A stretch of DNA of 64,000 nucleotides from JARRON01 sp037383845 (GCA_037383845.1 JARRON010000006.1:34130-98129), one strand, 5' to 3'. Positions 1 to 8,690 are shown, counted from the stretch's first letter. Program-made: numbers and translations. Notes: a model not told the origin generated them from the letters alone.

Positions 1-995
1 TCTGTCCGGCCGGCGTGCCTTATGGCCAGATCCTGGACGCCGGTCGGGCCATGCTCGCGGCAAGCCCGGACGCCCCCCGGCAGGCATCATCACTGCGCTG
101 GCTGTTCCGACGGCCAGGGCTGGCCGGGATGCTGGTCAACCTGGCCAGGGTCACGGGCCTGGCCGGTCGGGTTGCCGGCTCCGGCGTCCTGCCCGGGCGT
201 CTGGGCCGCGCCGCTGCGCTGCTGCCGCCGGGGGCGCGGCCCTTCCGGGCAACCCGCACCGGCAGGCGACGAGACCCGGGGGCTCGAAGCGTGCAGCTGT
301 TCACGGGCTGCGTCAGCAGGTCCATGGACCACAGGACCCTGGCGGATGCCGTACGCCTCCTGGAAGCTGCGGGATTCCAGGTCGAGATCCCGGCCGGCCA
401 GGGCTGCTGCGGCGCCATGGACCAGCACGGGGGACACCCGGAGATGGCCCGGCGCCTGGCACAACGGAATGTCCGGGCCTTCGCCGGCAGCGAGGCAGTC
501 GCCACCGTGGCCACCGGCTGCGCGTCCACCCTGTGCGAGTATGGCCGGCTGGCTCCGGAGAACGGCGAGGCCTTCGGCCGCCGCGTCCGGGATGTCTCGG
601 AACTGGTCGCGGATGCGCCGCTGGGTCTGCGGCCCCCACCCTGGAAGAAAGTCAGCCTGCACCTGCCCTGCACGCAGAGGAACGTCACCGGCACCGGAGA
701 GGCCACACGCCGGCTGCTGACCCGGTTGCCGGGCGTGGAGCTGTCGGAGCTGCCGGCGGGATGCTGCGGCGCCGCCGGGGAAATGTTCCTGTCCCGGCCG
801 GAACTGTCCGACGCCTTGCTGGCGCCGCTGATCGAGACCCTGGCGGCGGAGCCCCCGGACGCCGTGGCGACCTCCAACGTGGGCTGCATGCTGCACCTTT
901 CCGCGGGTCTCCGGCGGGCGGGGCTGGACATCCCGGTGCTGCATCCGGTGAGCGTGGCTGTCGCCGGCCTGGCCAGCGACCAGGGTGTAGACTAG
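1..995 (+). CDS. glcF: Glycolate oxidase iron-sulfur subunit GlcF (5' truncated by window edge)
   Basis: This is the C-terminal part of the iron-sulfur subunit of glycolate oxidase, which passes electrons from glycolate to the respiratory chain. The frame is open from base 3 and begins with Cys-Pro-Ala-Gly-Val, the end of a ferredoxin-type 4Fe-4S motif, so the real start lies before the window and the GTG at 15 is only an internal valine. Two CCG domains follow, one around QGCCGAMDQHGG and a second with HLPCTQ, AGCCGAAG and NVGCMLHL, as in GlcF and heterodisulfide reductase B-type proteins. The protein stops at 993-995, only 5 bases before coq7. Assignment to glcF rather than another CCG-domain dehydrogenase subunit is likely, but the partners glcD and glcE are outside the window. 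Confidence 0.85.
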   Translation, partial: CPAGVPYGQILDAGRAMLAASPDAPRQASSLRWLFRRPGLAGMLVNLARVTGLAGRVAGSGVLPGRLGRAAALLPPGARPFRATRTGRRRDPGARSVQLFTGCVSRSMDHRTLADAVRLLEAAGFQVEIPAGQGCCGAMDQHGGHPEMARRLAQRNVRAFAGSEAVATVATGCASTLCEYGRLAPENGEAFGRRVRDVSELVADAPLGLRPPPWKKVSLHLPCTQRNVTGTGEATRRLLTRLPGVELSELPAGCCGAAGEMFLSRPELSDALLAPLIETLAAEPPDAVATSNVGCMLHLSAGLRRAGLDIPVLHPVSVAVAGLASDQGVD

Positions 996-1000
996 CGTCG

Positions 1001-1645
1001 ATGGAGCCGCGCAGCCTCACTCCGGTAGACCGCCTCCTGGGCCGGCTGGACCAGGCGGTGCGAACCGTCTTCACGCCGCCGCCACGACCCTCCCGGCCGA
1101 ACCCCGCCGGCGACGCCTCCGACGCCCCCATGACCGACCCGGAGCGGCGTCACGCCGCGGGTCTGATGCGGGTCAACCACGCCGGCGAAATCATGGCCCA
1201 GGGCCTGTACCAGGGCCAGGCGATGACGGCCAGGCTTGGCGAAGTCCGCGAGGCGATGGAACAAGCCGCACGGGAGGAGTTCGATCACCTGGCGTGGTGC
1301 GAGGAACGGCTCGTGGAGCTGGGCAGCCAGCCCAGCAGGCTCAACCCCCTGTGGTACGCCGGCGCGTTTGCTCTGGGCGCCGGGGCCGGGCTGGCCGGCG
1401 ACCGGTGGAGCCTGGGATTCGTGTCCGAGACCGAGGCCCAGGTCGTCAGTCACCTGGACAGCCATCTCGGCCGCCTTCCGGACAGGGACACGCGCAGTCG
1501 CGCCATCATCAAGCAGATGAAGGAAGACGAGGAGCGTCACGGGGCCGAGGCCCGGGAAGCCGGCGGCGCGCCCCTGCCGGCGCCGGCGAAGGGCCTGATG
1601 CAGCTCATGTCACGGGTGATGACCCGCACCGCGTACTGGATCTGA
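1001..1645 (+). CDS. coq7: Coq7-type 2-polyprenyl-3-methyl-6-methoxy-1,4-benzoquinone monooxygenase
   Basis: The protein is a di-iron hydroxylase that performs the last ring hydroxylation in ubiquinone synthesis, so the organism should use ubiquinone. The 214-residue protein starts at the ATG at 1001. It carries the four-helix ferritin-like iron-ligand set: Glu in RVNHAGEI (about residue 60), ExxH in EEFDHLAW, Glu in SETEAQ and a second ExxH in DEERHGAEA. The first 45 residues are proline-rich and variable, as in other family members. The frame is open much further upstream but that region overlaps glcF and shows no homology, which fixes the start at 1001. In many gammaproteobacteria this gene is next to crp/vfr, as here. 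Confidence 0.95.
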   Translation: MEPRSLTPVDRLLGRLDQAVRTVFTPPPRPSRPNPAGDASDAPMTDPERRHAAGLMRVNHAGEIMAQGLYQGQAMTARLGEVREAMEQAAREEFDHLAWCEERLVELGSQPSRLNPLWYAGAFALGAGAGLAGDRWSLGFVSETEAQVVSHLDSHLGRLPDRDTRSRAIIKQMKEDEERHGAEAREAGGAPLPAPAKGLMQLMSRVMTRTAYWI

Positions 1646-1780
1646 CCGCCTCCGGAGCGCCGCCCCGCCATCCTTCGGCCGCCGCAGGACCGGCCCCGGC
1701 TTGCCCCATGCCCCGCGGCTGGGTTAAAAGGGCTGGCGTCCCGCCGCTTTACATAAGTAAGAAGCCCCGAGAGGTCCTCG

Positions 1781-2461
1781 ATGACTGAGCTTCCCAAAGG
1801 TCCGGCCGACGTTCCCGCCATGAAGCGATTCCTTAGCCTGTGCCGGATCCGCAGCGTCCCGGCCAAGACGGTGGTCATCCACGCAGGCGACCTGCCCGAC
1901 ATCCTCTATTACATCGTGGACGGCTCCGTGGAGGTCATGATCGAGGACGAGGACGGCCACGAGATGGTGCTGGCCTACCTCAACAAGGGCCAGTTTTTCG
2001 GCGAGATGGGGCTGTTCTGGGAGCAGCCGACGCGCAGCGCCTGGGTGCGGACCCGCACCGCCTGCGAACTTGCCGAGATGACCTATCCCCGCTTTCGACA
2101 GGTGGCCAACGAGAATCCCGGGCTGCTGTTCGAGCTGGCCACCCAGCTGGCCACCCGGCTGGAGCGGACCAACCGCAAGCTCGGCGACCTGGCCTTCGTA
2201 GACGTCACGGGCCGGATCGCCCACGCCATCATGGACCTGTGCAACGAACCCGATGCCATGACCCATCCGGACGGCATGCAGATCAAGGTGAGCCGCCAGG
2301 AGCTGTCCAGGCTGGTGGGCTGCTCCCGGGAGATGGCCGGCCGCGTGCTGAAGGTGCTGGAGGAGCAGGGACTGCTGACCGCCCGCGGCAAGACCATCGT
2401 GGTCTTCGGCGTGCGCCCGAAGCCCATCTCTGCTCGCGCGCAGGATTCCCAGGCCGGCTAG
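1781..2461 (+). CDS. crp: cAMP-receptor-like transcription factor (Crp/Vfr)
   Basis: This is a global regulator of the Crp-Fnr family, 226 residues. The N-terminal cyclic-nucleotide-binding barrel contains the phosphate-binding cassette GEMGLF (about 74-79) followed by RSAWVRTRTACELAEM, the arrangement found in Crp and Vfr that binds cAMP. A long dimerisation helix follows, then a C-terminal winged helix with the recognition helix in LVGCSREMAGRVLK (about 177-190). There are no Fnr-type cysteine clusters. An AGAGG ribosome-binding site lies 6 bases before the ATG. The 135 bases upstream have an AT-rich patch (TTTACATAAGTAAG, about 1749-1762) that may be promoter DNA, but I find no convincing -35/-10 pair. 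The stop codon overlaps that of the convergent rpe. Confidence 0.93.
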   Translation: MTELPKGPADVPAMKRFLSLCRIRSVPAKTVVIHAGDLPDILYYIVDGSVEVMIEDEDGHEMVLAYLNKGQFFGEMGLFWEQPTRSAWVRTRTACELAEMTYPRFRQVANENPGLLFELATQLATRLERTNRKLGDLAFVDVTGRIAHAIMDLCNEPDAMTHPDGMQIKVSRQELSRLVGCSREMAGRVLKVLEEQGLLTARGKTIVVFGVRPKPISARAQDSQAG

Positions 2462-3156
2462 GCCTCCTGGCCGCCCTGCTCGTCCTCTGCCGACCCGCTG
2501 ATCTCGCGGCGCATGGCCGCGATGGTGCTGCCGTAGTCCCCTGAACCGAAGATGGCCGACCCGGCCACGAAGGTGTCGGCCCCGGCCCGCGCGATGGCGG
2601 CGATGTTGTCCACCTTGACGCCGCCGTCCACCTCCAGCCGGATGTCCCGGCCGCTGTCATCGATGATGCGACGGGCCTCGGCAATCTTGCCCAGCGCTGC
2701 GGGGATGAATTTCTGCCCGCCGAAGCCGGGATTCACGGACATGATGAGCACCATGTCCACCTTGTCGATGACGTAATCGAGCCACGACAGCGGCGTGGCG
2801 GGGTTGAATACCAGACCGGAGCGACAGCCGGCATCCCGCACCAGCTGCAGGCTGCGGTCCACGTGCTCGCTGGCCTCCGGGTGGAACGTGATCCAGCTGG
2901 CGCCCGCGGCGGCGAAGGACTCAATAAGGGCGTCCACGGGCTTGACCATGAGGTGGACGTCGATGGGGGCCTCCACTCCGTAGTTGCGAAGGGCCTCGCA
3001 GACCATGGGGCCGATCGTGAGATTCGGCACGTAATGGTTGTCCATCACGTCGAAGTGAATGATGTCGGCGCCGGCGTCCAGGACGGCATCCACTTCCTCG
3101 CCCAGCCGGGCGAAATCGGCCGACAGGATGGAGGGTGCAATCAGGTAGTCGCTCAT
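2458..3156 (-). CDS. rpe: Ribulose-phosphate 3-epimerase
   Basis: The enzyme interconverts ribulose 5-phosphate and xylulose 5-phosphate in the pentose phosphate pathway and Calvin cycle. The start chosen is ATG 3156, giving 232 residues beginning MSDYLIAPSILSADF. The frame extends 13 codons further upstream without similarity. TIM-barrel metal and catalytic residues are visible: HFDVMDNHYVPN, the DVHLMV strand, MSVNPGFGGQKF and the phosphate-binding LEVDGGV and VAGSAIFG segments. In many relatives rpe is followed by gph and trpE; neither is here. It converges on crp with a 4-base overlap, so no terminator can fit between them. Confidence 0.97.
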   Translation of the reverse strand: MSDYLIAPSILSADFARLGEEVDAVLDAGADIIHFDVMDNHYVPNLTIGPMVCEALRNYGVEAPIDVHLMVKPVDALIESFAAAGASWITFHPEASEHVDRSLQLVRDAGCRSGLVFNPATPLSWLDYVIDKVDMVLIMSVNPGFGGQKFIPAALGKIAEARRIIDDSGRDIRLEVDGGVKVDNIAAIARAGADTFVAGSAIFGSGDYGSTIAAMRREISGSAEDEQGGQEA

Positions 3157-3240
3157 GGACTGCTGGCTCCGGTTCTCGCGGTGGGCGGCGTTCACTTTAA
3201 CCCGATGGCGCCCGGTCCGCAGCGCGCCCCGGCCTGTGGT

Positions 3241-4023
3241 CTACTTCAGGTTCCGAGCGGCCCGCACAAGGTCCCAGGCCCCGCGGATCTCCCGCGTGCG
3301 CGCCTCTGCCACGGGGATCATCGACTCGGGCATGCCGCGGGCCCGCAGCTTGTCCGGATGATGCTGGTTCATGAGCCGGCGGTAAGCCAGCTTGGCGTCC
3401 GCGTCGCTGGTTCGGGCGGTGATGCCCAGCACCTTGTAGGCCTGCTCCAGGGATTGCCGCTGGACCGGGACCTGGCTTCGGGCCCCGGCCCCGGTGGCGG
3501 CCATGCGCAGCAGGGCCTCGATCTGGGCCATGTCGACGCGGGTCAGCTCGAGGGCCTGCGCGACCCGCCACAGAACCGCCCGGCTGGCGGGCGCCAGGGT
3601 CCCGCCGGCCAGTGCCGCTTCCATCTGGATTTCCAGGAACGCCCGCCGCAGGCTGCGACGATTCCCGCAGGCTTCCGTCAGACGCTCCACCCGGGCCTCC
3701 AGCGGCCAGTCCTGCGCCTTGCCCTCGCGGAACAGCCGCACGGCCTCGGCGGTCTGCGCCGGGTCCAGCCTCATGCGGGACATGATCTGGCGGGCCGCGT
3801 CGATCTCCGCCTCGGTGACCCGGCCGTCGGCCTTGGCCACATGCCCCATCACGCCGAAAGTGGTCTCGAAGAACAGCCGCCCGACGCCGGCCCAGCTGGC
3901 GCCGGAGCGACGCTCCACGCCCTTGTCATACTGGTGGCCCAGGAAAGCGCCCACGACCGCGCCCACAGGCCCGCCGGTGACGGTCCCCAGCAGGGTCCCC
4001 ACCAGCTTGCCCGTCCAGCTCAT
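3241..4023 (-). CDS. djlA: DjlA-type membrane-anchored co-chaperone (TerB-like plus J domain)
   Basis: The protein recruits and stimulates DnaK at the inner membrane. The start at ATG 4023 gives 260 residues. The N-terminal glycine-rich membrane segment (about residues 4-28, GTLLGTVTGGPVGAVVGAFLG) is the DjlA signature. It is followed by an acidic TerB-like helical domain (FGVMGHVAKADGRVTEAE) and a C-terminal J domain with the HPD tripeptide at about residue 222 (NQHHPDKLRARG). The open frame continues upstream to 4296 but loses all similarity and runs into the purC promoter area. The gene is divergent from purC across a 217-base gap. A strong ribosome-binding site is not obvious. Confidence 0.9.
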   Translation of the reverse strand: MSWTGKLVGTLLGTVTGGPVGAVVGAFLGHQYDKGVERRSGASWAGVGRLFFETTFGVMGHVAKADGRVTEAEIDAARQIMSRMRLDPAQTAEAVRLFREGKAQDWPLEARVERLTEACGNRRSLRRAFLEIQMEAALAGGTLAPASRAVLWRVAQALELTRVDMAQIEALLRMAATGAGARSQVPVQRQSLEQAYKVLGITARTSDADAKLAYRRLMNQHHPDKLRARGMPESMIPVAEARTREIRGAWDLVRAARNLK

Positions 4024-4061
4024 GAGCGCGAAACGGGGCTCGCCCGCAGACGGGGCCATAT

Positions 4062-4091
4062 TTGACGGGCCAGCCGGGCCTCGCGGAGAAT
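4062..4091 (+). promoter_or_regulatory. Candidate sigma70 promoter for purC
   Basis: TTGACG (4062-4067) matches the -35 consensus at five of six bases. It is followed after 18 bases by GAGAAT (4086-4091), which matches the -10 consensus at four of six. Transcription would start near 4098, leaving an untranslated leader of roughly 140 bases before purC. The leader is GC-rich and probably folds, but I recognise no known riboswitch or attenuator. The call comes from pattern reading alone. Confidence 0.4.
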
Positions 4092-4240
4092 TTCGGGATT
4101 CACTGCATGTCCCTTCCAGCGAGCCACATGGTATCAGCCCCCGCCAGCGTCGAAAGCTCTGCCAGAGGGCGGCGTCAGGGCGCCCGGGCAGCGGCCGCCG
4201 GGGACCGCCGCCGCCCGGCCAGCCGGGACGAGAGGACCTC

Positions 4241-5137
4241 ATGAGCACTGTTTTCGAGTCCCACCTGCCCGGCCTGGAGCTGGTCCACCGGGGCAAGGTG
4301 AGAGACGTCTACGCCGTGGACGACGCCACTCTCTTGATGGTCGCCACCGACCGCCTGTCGGCCTTCGACGTGGTGCTGCCCGATCCGATTCCTGGCAAGG
4401 GGGAAATCCTCAACCAGATGTCCCTTTTCTGGTTTGACCGCACCGCGGGGCTGGTACCGAATCATGTCGTTCCGAGGCCCGTTGAGGAGGTGCTGCCGGC
4501 GGATGCCAATCCCGAGGACTACCGGCTGCGCAGCGTCGTGACCCGGCGGCTGAGACCCCTTCCGGTGGAAGCCGTGGCCCGGGGCTATCTGATCGGATCG
4601 GGCTGGAAGGATTACCAGGCCACCGGCGAGGTCTGCGGCATCACCCTGCCGAAAGACCTGCGCATGGCCGACCGCCTTCCGGAGCCGATCTTCACCCCCG
4701 CCACCAAGGCCGCGGCCGGCGAGCACGACGAGAACATCGGCTTTAACGAAGTGGTGGCGGCCATCGGCAGGGAGCTGGCGGAGCAAGTGCGCAAGCTCAC
4801 GCTCCAGATCTATACCCGCGCCGCCGAATACGCCCTTCGCCGGGGCATCATCATCGCCGACACAAAGCTGGAGTTCGGGCTGGACCCGGCAGGCAACCTG
4901 TTCCTGATCGACGAAGTGCTCACCCCCGATTCGTCCCGGTTCTGGCCGGCGGACCAGTGGCAGCCCGGCAGCAGCCCACCGAGCTTCGACAAGCAGTACG
5001 TCCGGGACTACCTGGAAACGCTGGACTGGGACAAGACAGCTCCCGGCCCGAAGCTGCCCGGCGAGGTGATCACCGGCACCGTGGACCGCTACCGGGAAGC
5101 CCTCAGGCGCCTGACCGCAACGCCCAGCGGCGAATGA
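4241..5137 (+). CDS. purC: Phosphoribosylaminoimidazole-succinocarboxamide synthase (SAICAR synthetase)
   Basis: The enzyme joins aspartate to CAIR in purine biosynthesis, using ATP. Translation from ATG 4241, with AGAGGA 5 bases upstream, gives 298 residues. This is the longer form of the family rather than the roughly 237-residue E. coli type. Diagnostic segments are the GKVRDVY nucleotide loop near the N terminus, ATDRLSAFD, AVARGYLIGSGWKDY, IIIADTKLEFG and LIDEVLTPDSSRFW. The frame is open for a further 250 codons upstream, but that stretch is antisense to djlA and not coding. The 3' end overlaps the convergent downstream gene by 35 bases. Two other purine genes, purE and purK, lie 5 kb away in a separate unit. 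Confidence 0.96.
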   Translation: MSTVFESHLPGLELVHRGKVRDVYAVDDATLLMVATDRLSAFDVVLPDPIPGKGEILNQMSLFWFDRTAGLVPNHVVPRPVEEVLPADANPEDYRLRSVVTRRLRPLPVEAVARGYLIGSGWKDYQATGEVCGITLPKDLRMADRLPEPIFTPATKAAAGEHDENIGFNEVVAAIGRELAEQVRKLTLQIYTRAAEYALRRGIIIADTKLEFGLDPAGNLFLIDEVLTPDSSRFWPADQWQPGSSPPSFDKQYVRDYLETLDWDKTAPGPKLPGEVITGTVDRYREALRRLTATPSGE

Positions 5138-5915
5138 TGCCATGCAGCGCCTCGACCCCGTCGCCCAGGGCGGCGGGCCCGGGCTGCAGTATGAGAGCGG
5201 ACTTCACCTCGTGGAGCTCACCATGCGCGACGGCCGGGATGCGCTCCCAGCCCGGTCGACCAGCCACCCGTCCCGGCCGGAATTTCTTGCCGCACCAGGA
5301 CCCGATAATGATGTCCGGCGCCCGCCGGGCCACTTCTCCCGGATCGGCGATGATCCGCCCGCGGGCCAGGGAAGACACGGCCAGTTCCGGGAAAATGTCG
5401 TCGCCCCCGGCCAGACCCACGAGTTCCGAGACCCACCCTATGCCCGAGATCATCGGGTCGTCCCACTCCTCGAAGTAGACCCAGGGCCGTCGCGGCAGGG
5501 CCGCGGCTGACTCCGCAACGGCCGCCAGCCGCGCCCGCAGCTGCCCGGCCAGGTCCCGGGCCTTCTCCGGACAACCGATGAGACCCCCCAGCACGTGGAG
5601 CATGGAGAAAATCCCGGCCACGCTTCGCTGGTTGAAGACGTGCACTGCCACTCCCTGTCGCACGAGTTCCGCCGCGATATCCGCCTGCATATCCGAGAAC
5701 CCGAGAACCAGGTCGGGTTCCAGGTCGAGAATCCGGTCGATCTTTGCGCTGGTGAAGGCCGAGACCCTGGGCTTCTCCCGCCGCGCCCGGGCCGGCCGCA
5801 CCGTGAAGCCGGAAATGCCCACGATGCGCTGTTCCTCGCCCATGAGGTACAGCGCTTCCGTTGTCTCCTCGGTCAGACAGACGATTCGGCGGGGATGCGG
5901 ATCGGCCTCGGCCAT
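5103..5915 (-). CDS. Cobalamin/Fe3+-siderophore periplasmic-binding-like protein, apparently without signal peptide
   Basis: This is a 270-residue protein with the BtuF/FhuD helical-backbone fold. Seen in sequence: RIVCLTEETTEALYLMGEEQRIVGISGF at the start, DRILDLEPDLVLGFSDMQADIAAEL, a Rossmann-like second lobe containing PRRPWVYFEEWDDPM, and GGDDIFPE. The family normally delivers B12 or siderophores to an inner-membrane ABC transporter. Here the N terminus (MAEADPHPRR) is hydrophilic with no signal peptide or lipobox, and no permease or ATPase is nearby. Many genomes carry such stand-alone cobalamin-binding-annotated proteins, and a cytoplasmic role is possible. Fold confidence is high, substrate unknown. 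It converges on purC with a 35-base overlap. Confidence 0.8.
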   Translation of the reverse strand: MAEADPHPRRIVCLTEETTEALYLMGEEQRIVGISGFTVRPARARREKPRVSAFTSAKIDRILDLEPDLVLGFSDMQADIAAELVRQGVAVHVFNQRSVAGIFSMLHVLGGLIGCPEKARDLAGQLRARLAAVAESAAALPRRPWVYFEEWDDPMISGIGWVSELVGLAGGDDIFPELAVSSLARGRIIADPGEVARRAPDIIIGSWCGKKFRPGRVAGRPGWERIPAVAHGELHEVKSALILQPGPAALGDGVEALHGIIRRWALRSGA

Positions 5916-5982
5916 GGCCGCCCGACCTTAGCCTGCACTCCCGCGCCTTGCCAGTGGGAGGACAGCGTGCAACGCTTCTGCA

Positions 5983-7287
5983 ATGGGCGGAGAATTCACG
6001 GAGCACATCGAGCGGACCCTCTGGGCGCCCAGGGGCGCCGACGAGTTTGCGCCCGTGTACTGGCTGCGAGTTCTCGGCCGCTACGCTTACGCCGTCATAC
6101 GGGACCTGGGAGACGGCCAGCTCACCCTCCGGGCCATGAGCCTGGTCTATACGACCCTGCTGTCCATCGTGCCCCTTCTGGCCTTCAGCTTCTCGGTGCT
6201 CAAGGGGTTCGGCGTACACCAGAAGATCGAGCCGCAGCTGTATGCCTTTCTCGCGCCGCTGGGGGACAAGGGCGCGGAACTCACGGACCGGATCATCGGC
6301 TTCGTGGACAACGTCAAAGGCTCCGTGCTGGGCGGCATCGGGCTGGTGCTGCTCATCTACACGGCGGTGTCGATGATCCAGAAGGTGGAAAACGCCTTCA
6401 ATTTCGTCTGGCAGGTGCAGGCCTCCCGGGGCCTGGCACGGCGCTTCAGTGACTACCTGAGCATCATCCTCATTGGCCCGGTGCTCATGGTGACGGCCAC
6501 GGGCCTGCTGGCGTCCGCCTCCTCAAGCTCCGTCGTACAGCGGCTGTCGGAGATCCAGCCCTTCGGTGCCGGCCTGGTCCTGATCGGCAAGGTGCTCCCG
6601 TTCTTCCTGGTGGTGGGCGTGTTCACCTTCGTCTACGCCTTCATCCCCAATACCCGGGTTCAGGTGAAGGCGGCGCTGGGCGGCGCGCTGGTGGGTGGCC
6701 TGGCCTGGTTCGCGGCGGGCGACCTCTTCGCGTCGTTCGTCGCCGGCTCGACCCGTTACTCGGCCATTTACTCGAGCTTCGCCATCGCCATCATCGCGCT
6801 CATCTGGCTCTACCTCTCGTGGCTCATCCTGCTGATAGGCGCGCAGATCTCGTTCTACGTCCAGCATCCCCGCCTGATGCAGTCCGGGCGCAAGCGCCTG
6901 CTCCTCTCGGCAGCCCAGGTCGAGCAGGTGGCTCTCCGGGCCATGTACCGGATCGCCCGGGGACACAAGTCGGGCAATCCGCCGGACCTGGAAGCCGTCA
7001 ACGACGGCCTGGAAATTCCGGCGCGTGTCCTGGACACCATCGTCAGCAAGCTGGAAGAGGCCTCGCTGGTCATGCGGGCGGAGGGCGGCGAACTGCTGCC
7101 GGCGCGGGACACCGCCCAGATTTCGGTGGGGGAAGTCCTGGCCGCAGTGAGGGGGGAACGCCCCGAGGCGGCCGATGGGCCCGTGGAATCCGTGCTCCGG
7201 GGGATGGCGGAGGCGGCAAACGAAAGTTACGGCAAGGTCACCCTGGAGGAACTGGTGAACCAGGGCGAGGAACCGGCGCCCGCCTAG
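5983..7287 (+). CDS. YihY/BrkB family inner-membrane protein with C-terminal winged-helix-like extension
   Basis: A 434-residue polytopic protein. The first about 300 residues contain the YihY/BrkB core: LTLRAMSLVYTTLLSIVPLLAF, several hydrophobic helices, VFTFVYAFIPNTRV and YSAIYSSFAIAIIALIWLYLSW. The older name ribonuclease BN for this family is a misassignment, and its function is unsettled. The remaining about 130 residues are soluble and resemble a winged helix (AVNDGLEIPARVLDTIVSKLEEASLV), an extension found in one branch of the family. The ATG at 5983 lacks a close ribosome-binding site; the nearest purine run (GGGAGGACA) is about 20 bases upstream. It converges on pmbA with a 15-base gap. 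Confidence 0.88.
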   Translation: MGGEFTEHIERTLWAPRGADEFAPVYWLRVLGRYAYAVIRDLGDGQLTLRAMSLVYTTLLSIVPLLAFSFSVLKGFGVHQKIEPQLYAFLAPLGDKGAELTDRIIGFVDNVKGSVLGGIGLVLLIYTAVSMIQKVENAFNFVWQVQASRGLARRFSDYLSIILIGPVLMVTATGLLASASSSSVVQRLSEIQPFGAGLVLIGKVLPFFLVVGVFTFVYAFIPNTRVQVKAALGGALVGGLAWFAAGDLFASFVAGSTRYSAIYSSFAIAIIALIWLYLSWLILLIGAQISFYVQHPRLMQSGRKRLLLSAAQVEQVALRAMYRIARGHKSGNPPDLEAVNDGLEIPARVLDTIVSKLEEASLVMRAEGGELLPARDTAQISVGEVLAAVRGERPEAADGPVESVLRGMAEAANESYGKVTLEELVNQGEEPAPA

Positions 7288-7302
7288 TCTGCCGGGAACC
7301 GG

Positions 7303-8652
7303 CTACTCGCCGGCGACGGTCATCCTGCCCACCAGGACGGACCCGGTCTGGATGGCGCCGCGCCGGTCCACGTCGGCGCCCAGAGCCTCGATGGCCTGAT
7401 ACATGTCCTTCAGGTTGCCGGCGATGGTGACTTCCTGGACCGGGTGCGCGATCTCTCCCCCCTCTACCCAGAAGCCGCTGGCGCCGCGGGAATAGTCCCC
7501 GGTCACGCCATTGATGCCGTGACCCATGAGCTCCGTGACCACGAAACCTCTTCCCATGTTCCGGACCATGTCCTCGAAGCTGCCGGTCCCCGGCCCTACC
7601 ACCAGGTTGTGGATGCCGCCGGCGTTGGCCGTGGTCTCCAGCCCGAGCCGCCGGGCGGAGTAACTGGAAAGCACGTAGCCTTCCAGGATCCCGTCTCGGA
7701 CGAGCTCCCTGTCGCAGGTGGCCACGCCCTCGCTGTCAAAGGGAGCCGAGGCCGGCCCCCTGGGAATATGGGGACGCTCGCTCACCTGCAGCCATTCCGG
7801 CAGCACCTTCCGGCCCGCCGCTTCCAGCAGGAAACTGGCCTTCCGGTACTGGGCGGTGCCCTTCACCGCCGACACCAGGTGGCCGAACAGGCCGCGGGCG
7901 ATCTCCGCCGAAAACAGTACCGGGACGGTGCGGGTACCCAGCCTCCTGGCACCGAGCCGCCGCAGGGTGCGCTCGGCTGCCCGGCGGCCCACCGCCGCCG
8001 GCGACTCCAGGGCCCCCGCGTCCCGCGCGCTGCTGTACCAGTAGTCGCGCTGCATGCCGTCGTCGTCCCCGGCGATGAGTACGCAGCTCAGGTAGTGACT
8101 GGTGCTGGGATAGCCCGCCAGGAACCCGTGGCTGTTCGCGTAGACCCTGAGCGTCCGGTGCGAGGCGACCGTGGCTCCCTCGGTGTTGCTGATCCGAGTA
8201 TCCGCCTCCAGGCCGGCTGCCTCGCATTCCCTGGCCAGTACCACCGCCTCATCAGGACTGACGGACCAGGGATGATCCAGATCCAGGTCCGGGATATCCG
8301 TGGCCATCCGGTCTGCGTCGGCAAGTCCCGAGCACGGGTCCTCCGCCGTATGACGGGCAATCGTGCAGGCCTTCTCGACCGTCTCCTCCAGCGAGGCGTC
8401 GGCCAGGTCCGACGTGCTGGCGCCGCCCTTGCGATGACCGAAGTAAACCGTAACGCCGAAGCCCCGGTCCCGCTGGTGCTCCAGGGTCTCAACCTCGCCC
8501 TTTCGCACGGTGACGGACAGTCCTGTGCCCAGGCTCGCGGCCACCTCCGCCTGGGTCGCGCCCTTCTCGGACGCCAGCGCCAGTACGCGTCGGGCCAGGG
8601 CTTCCAGGCGGCCGCGGGCGCCTTGCAGGTCGGTGAGGTCTGCCGGGGACAT
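7303..8652 (-). CDS. pmbA: Metalloprotease subunit PmbA/TldE
   Basis: This is the non-catalytic partner of the TldD/TldE heterodimeric protease, which unfolds and degrades small peptides and matures ribosomally made modified peptides such as microcins. The 449-residue protein is full length. The N-terminal half contains VRKGEVETLEHQRDRGFGVTVYFG and the C-terminal half GGIHNLVVGPGT, FVVTELMGHGINGVTGDYSRGASGFWVEGGE, the family signature. It lacks the HExxxH motif that TldD carries. The catalytic partner tldD is encoded 5 kb away in this window. A GGAG ribosome-binding site lies 7 bases before the ATG. Confidence 0.96.
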   Translation of the reverse strand: MSPADLTDLQGARGRLEALARRVLALASEKGATQAEVAASLGTGLSVTVRKGEVETLEHQRDRGFGVTVYFGHRKGGASTSDLADASLEETVEKACTIARHTAEDPCSGLADADRMATDIPDLDLDHPWSVSPDEAVVLARECEAAGLEADTRISNTEGATVASHRTLRVYANSHGFLAGYPSTSHYLSCVLIAGDDDGMQRDYWYSSARDAGALESPAAVGRRAAERTLRRLGARRLGTRTVPVLFSAEIARGLFGHLVSAVKGTAQYRKASFLLEAAGRKVLPEWLQVSERPHIPRGPASAPFDSEGVATCDRELVRDGILEGYVLSSYSARRLGLETTANAGGIHNLVVGPGTGSFEDMVRNMGRGFVVTELMGHGINGVTGDYSRGASGFWVEGGEIAHPVQEVTIAGNLKDMYQAIEALGADVDRRGAIQTGSVLVGRMTVAGE

Positions 8653-8681
8653 TCCCTACTCCGGAGTTTCGAAGGCGGCGA

Positions 8682-8690
8682 AGTGTAGCA
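8682..8690 (-). promoter_or_regulatory. Candidate extended -10 promoter for pmbA
   Basis: Read on the minus strand the sequence is TGCTACACT: a TGn extension plus TACACT, five of six matches to the -10 consensus, about 30 bases before the pmbA start. No good -35 is visible, which is usual for extended -10 promoters. Confidence 0.3.
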
